Shown here piece after piece: positions 5,212-7,564 of a stretch of DNA of 7,564 bases; position 1 is the first letter of the stretch; every line of letters begins with the position of its first letter. The DNA comes from Spirochaetota bacterium (GTDB lineage Bacteria; Spirochaetota; B62-G9; DRHN01). Made by a program: the position numbers and the translations under genes. The stretch covers positions 1-7,564 of the forward strand of contig JAGLSF010000094.1 of NCBI GenBank assembly GCA_023136305.1, written 5' to 3'. The notes under the pieces are model-generated. The model did no database searches and was not told the DNA's origin. It was given only the letters and a program-made list of their open reading frames with translations.

Positions 5212-5745
5212 ATGATTGAAAGAGAGGTCAAGTATCTCGTCGACGATTTCAACCCCTACAGAGAGAGGCTCTCAAAGCTTGGGGCAGTCCTTCAATCCTC
5301 ATTCTTCGAGGACAACATCGTTTTTGACGATGAGGGGGAAAACCTTCGAAGAGAGGAAAAACTGCTCCGTCTCAGAAAGAGCAATACCGTCACCATCACC
5401 TTCAAGGAGCCCGTGGACCGGACCCGTTTCAAGATCATGGAGGAGCATGAAATAGAGGTTTCCGACTTCGAAGAGGCGGAGAGAATCATCACCTCCCTCG
5501 GATTCCGCAAGGCCTTCCGTTATCAGAAACGCAGAGAGGTTTTTATATCGGATGGCACCCACATACTCCTCGATGAGACTCCCATTGGCAACTACATAGA
5601 GATCGAGGGAGAGGAAGACCGCATCCTGGAGCTGAGCGAACAGCTGGGCCTTCAACCCGATCGAGGTATATCGAAGAATTACATGGAGCTGTACTGGGAG
5701 TACTGTGCACAGAAGGGCATGAAACCCACCGACATGCTGTTCTGA
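5212..5745 (+). CDS. CYTH-domain protein, class IV adenylate cyclase (CyaB)/triphosphatase-like
   Basis: A 177-residue soluble protein spanning one complete CYTH triphosphate-tunnel domain, the usual length for CyaB-type proteins. The hallmark ExExK motif opens it (E3, E5, K7 in MIEREVKY). Further tunnel residues in the expected order are LLRLRK (51-56), TITFK (61-65), the acidic strand EEHEIE (77-82), YQKRREVF (104-111), LLDETPIGNYIEIEG (119-133) and the C-terminal KNYMELY (155-161). The family binds triphosphates with two divalent metals in a beta-barrel tunnel and includes class IV adenylate cyclases, thiamine triphosphatases and inorganic triphosphatases. Sequence alone does not decide which applies here. 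The start is fixed by an in-frame stop at 5197; the RBS is weak (AGGA at 5198-5201, 10 bases away). It stands alone, divergent from nikR and with its own promoter. Confidence 0.9.
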   Translation: MIEREVKYLVDDFNPYRERLSKLGAVLQSSFFEDNIVFDDEGENLRREEKLLRLRKSNTVTITFKEPVDRTRFKIMEEHEIEVSDFEEAERIITSLGFRKAFRYQKRREVFISDGTHILLDETPIGNYIEIEGEEDRILELSEQLGLQPDRGISKNYMELYWEYCAQKGMKPTDMLF

Positions 5746-5761
5746 ACCCACATATACACTT

Positions 5762-5790
5762 CAGCTCTTCTTCCGTGGAAGCTGTTGTGT
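5762..5790 (+). terminator. Weak terminator candidate after the CYTH gene
   Basis: CAGCT (5762-5766) and AGCTG (5780-5784) can pair around a 13-base loop, followed by TTGTGT. It starts 17 bases after the stop codon. An alternative pairing of CTTCC (5770-5774) with GGAAG (5777-5781) would leave only a 2-base loop. The stem is short and the U-tract is interrupted, so this is tentative, although its position suits a terminator. Confidence 0.3.
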
Positions 5791-5856
5791 TCCTGCAAAG
5801 GACATTCTCCTTCGATAAGAAATTTTTCAATTCAACCGATATAATGATTGTAACTA

Positions 5857-5884
5857 TTGTTATTCATAAAAATAGATTTATACT
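5857..5884 (+). promoter_or_regulatory. Candidate sigma-70-type promoter for the beta-helix lipoprotein gene
   Basis: TTGTTA (5857-5862) and TATACT (5879-5884) are 16 bases apart in a strongly A/T-rich stretch (5816-5888). Transcription would begin near 5891, about 30 bases before the ATG. The -10 hexamer is identical to the one proposed for the CYTH gene. Confidence 0.5.
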
Positions 5885-5920
5885 GTGTAGTAAAGGGGTA
5901 TCGCGGAAAAACCAGAACAG

Positions 5921-7564
5921 ATGAAAAAACTGCTCCTCATGGTCCTGGCCTTTCCTCTGCTTCTGGCAGGGTGTCAGGTAAGAAACGCTCTCTACGATCT
6001 GGCCACCACTGAGCCCTCCGATGTACCAAGAATCATCACCTTCGATCCGGCGGACAGCCTCTACGATGTTCCCCGCAATGCAATGATCGGCATACTGTTT
6101 TCCAAACCCATGGACCAGCAGTCCCTGGAGGAACACTTCCGGTATTCCTACAACGGGCAGGAGTACGATTCTTCGGACGGCTCCTTTTACTGGGACAGCA
6201 CCAACCGCCTCGCTGTATTCAGACCCTACAGCTTCTTTCCGTCTTTCACGGAGGTAACCGTCAATGTTGGCCTGTACGTTCAATCCAAAGATGGTTTAAA
6301 CCTTGATGAAAGCTATGTGTGGCGGTTTGAAACATCTTCGGACTCGGATATTAACTCTCCCTACGATATAACAAATGTCTGGGTCTCCGAGCCCACAGCG
6401 ATATTGGGGATCCATAAACTGGACGCACAGATCATCATTGAGTTCAACAAGGAAATGCTCAGGAGCAGCGTTGAGGGCTCCTTCCAGCTCCTGTCTGACG
6501 ATTTCCAGGATATACGTACCGTGAGTGATGGGTATTTTCAGTGGAGTGAGCCAGCATTAGGTGTGAAGCGTGCAATTTTCACACCCTATGAGCCGCTCAT
6601 GCCGGGCAAGAACTACCGCATCTATCTCAACGCCAACGGTATCATTGCGGTTGACGTGGCAGGTAACAACCATAATGGTATCATGCCAGCCCCCCTCTTC
6701 CAGTTCCAGACAATAGATGCTATCTATGTTTCAACAACAGGTGACGATGCCAATGAAGGGTATTTGAGCACATCACCCGTACTTACCATCAATAGGGCGA
6801 TTCAACTAGCACTCGCCATCGGACTCCCCTATATTAAAATCGAACAGGGTGTCTATACCGAGGATGTTGTATTGAGCGGTACGACCTATGACAATTTCAG
6901 GATTCAGGGCGGCTGGGACAATAATTTTATTAGTTATGACCCAAACCCCTTAACGTATCAGACAACGATTGAGACAGTATCCCGCAACTATGTCATTACT
7001 CTCACCGGTGTAGCAGGAGTTACCCTGGACACTCTATTTGTTATAGGCCCGGTAACATCCCCTCCCGACATCAACGGCGCCGTGCTTATCGAAGGGGGAA
7101 GCTCGAACATACGAGTGGATAACTGCTTTATTATTGGTTCAAATGGCGCCGAAGAAGGCCATGGCATTCACATCACGGGAAACAGCAATGATGTAAACGT
7201 GGCCTCATCCCATATCTTCGGAGTGAATGTACCAGGAACAAACAAGGGATATGGCATATCTATCGACAATGCACGGGACATATATATATATGACAATATC
7301 GAACTCTGGGGCGGTTGGGGGACGCTCCACAATACGGCAATTCATATTGATGGCCCCATTGATAACGTACTGATTGAGAGTAACCTTCTGATTGAAGGCG
7401 GGTGGGAAGGCGAGCTGTACGGCATTTATGTTGGAGGTGGATCACAGAACATCGTTATAGAAGACAATTCATCAATCAATGGTGGCGCAACTGTTGACAA
7501 TGACACCTACGGCATAATGGTGGAAAATGGTGCTGTAGTACACATATACAGAAACACCATTCTT
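5921..7564 (+). CDS. Surface/periplasmic lipoprotein with two Ig-like domains and a right-handed parallel beta-helix (partial, C-terminus outside window)
   Basis: The frame is open for 548 codons from the ATG at 5921 to the window edge. Residues 1-18 are a lipoprotein signal peptide, MKKLLLMVLAFPLLLAGC, with lipobox LAGC and lipidated C18. Two SbsA-type Ig-like domains follow, about 36-138 (IITFDPADS...FSKPMDQQSL...WRFET) and about 150-265 (VWVSEPT...IIEFNKEML...FQFQT). YVSTTGDDANEG (269-280) with TINRAIQLA (289-297) is the entry motif of DUF1565-type beta-helix domains. From about 387 on, six or more coils repeat every 28-30 residues, each with [G/A]-I-x-[I/V] and then N-[I/V]-x-[I/V]-x-x-N. 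Such proteins are common secreted lipoproteins of spirochaetes and some other Gram-negatives; the ligand or role is unknown. The start is fixed by an in-frame stop at 5891. No good Shine-Dalgarno is seen near the ATG: AAAGGGG at 5892-5898 is 22 bases away. No frame break is visible. Confidence 0.88.
   Translation, partial: MKKLLLMVLAFPLLLAGCQVRNALYDLATTEPSDVPRIITFDPADSLYDVPRNAMIGILFSKPMDQQSLEEHFRYSYNGQEYDSSDGSFYWDSTNRLAVFRPYSFFPSFTEVTVNVGLYVQSKDGLNLDESYVWRFETSSDSDINSPYDITNVWVSEPTAILGIHKLDAQIIIEFNKEMLRSSVEGSFQLLSDDFQDIRTVSDGYFQWSEPALGVKRAIFTPYEPLMPGKNYRIYLNANGIIAVDVAGNNHNGIMPAPLFQFQTIDAIYVSTTGDDANEGYLSTSPVLTINRAIQLALAIGLPYIKIEQGVYTEDVVLSGTTYDNFRIQGGWDNNFISYDPNPLTYQTTIETVSRNYVITLTGVAGVTLDTLFVIGPVTSPPDINGAVLIEGGSSNIRVDNCFIIGSNGAEEGHGIHITGNSNDVNVASSHIFGVNVPGTNKGYGISIDNARDIYIYDNIELWGGWGTLHNTAIHIDGPIDNVLIESNLLIEGGWEGELYGIYVGGGSQNIVIEDNSSINGGATVDNDTYGIMVENGAVVHIYRNTIL

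Noticed and set aside
5188..5258. Exact 11-base repeat TTCAACCCCTA at 5188-5198 and 5248-5258
   Set aside because: One copy is inside the CYTH coding sequence and one just before the start codon. No structure or family role is evident, so chance is the simpler explanation.
5299..5751. 150-codon minus-strand frame opposite the CYTH gene
   Set aside because: The CYTH frame carries all family motifs; the antisense frame shows no domain and no promoter or RBS.
5864..6283. 139-codon minus-strand frame opposite the lipoprotein start
   Set aside because: It overlaps the lipoprotein signal peptide and first Ig-like domain, which are clearly coding; no motif is seen in the antisense product.
6990..7564. 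DNA-level tandem repeat array in the beta-helix region
   Set aside because: The periodicity is in the protein pattern only; nucleotide sequences of successive coils are not similar enough to be a recent tandem duplication. No CRISPR-like repeat or spacer pattern is present in the window either.

Overview
The window looks like chromosome from a Gram-negative, probably anaerobic bacterium with balanced base composition. A spirochaete (Spirochaetota) fits best: a Bmp/TmpC-type binding-protein operon beside a secreted lipoprotein with Ig-like domains and a right-handed beta-helix is a familiar combination there. Deltaproteobacterial lineages are not excluded, and there is no rRNA or other marker gene to settle it.

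Layout. Positions 1-1600 (minus strand) hold a nucleoside/simple-sugar type ABC transporter operon. The periplasmic Bmp-family binding protein comes first, then a stem-loop that probably acts as an attenuator, then the start of a permease that runs off the window edge. Upstream of it, 1601-1943 is a gene-free region with a candidate promoter, an 18-bp perfect palindrome and several hairpins, one cluster resembling a REP-type dispersed element. Positions 1944-4877 (minus strand) form a two-gene unit: nikR (nickel-responsive ribbon-helix-helix regulator), then 42 bases later an 826-residue protein. That protein fuses a soluble histidine kinase to a CoA-disulfide-reductase-like flavoprotein and a C-terminal rhodanese-like domain whose catalytic Cys position is Asp. 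Positions 4878-5211 are a gene-free divergent control region. Positions 5212-5745 (plus strand) encode a CYTH-domain protein (class IV adenylate cyclase/triphosphatase family). From 5921 (plus strand) an outer-membrane or periplasmic lipoprotein with two Ig-like domains and a long parallel beta-helix runs off the right edge.

How it fits together. The kinase-flavoprotein fusion is the most unusual item. It has no membrane segment or classical sensor domain, so its flavin/pyridine-nucleotide/thiol module is the obvious candidate input. That would make it a cytoplasmic redox or CoA-thiol/sulfur-sensing kinase, or a kinase-controlled reductase. Its tight pairing with nikR suggests nickel-dependent expression, possibly tied to hydrogenase or other nickel-enzyme metabolism. 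No response regulator and no nickel transporter or nickel enzyme gene lies in the window. The CYTH gene and the lipoprotein gene each have their own plausible sigma-70-type promoter and do not look co-regulated with the rest.
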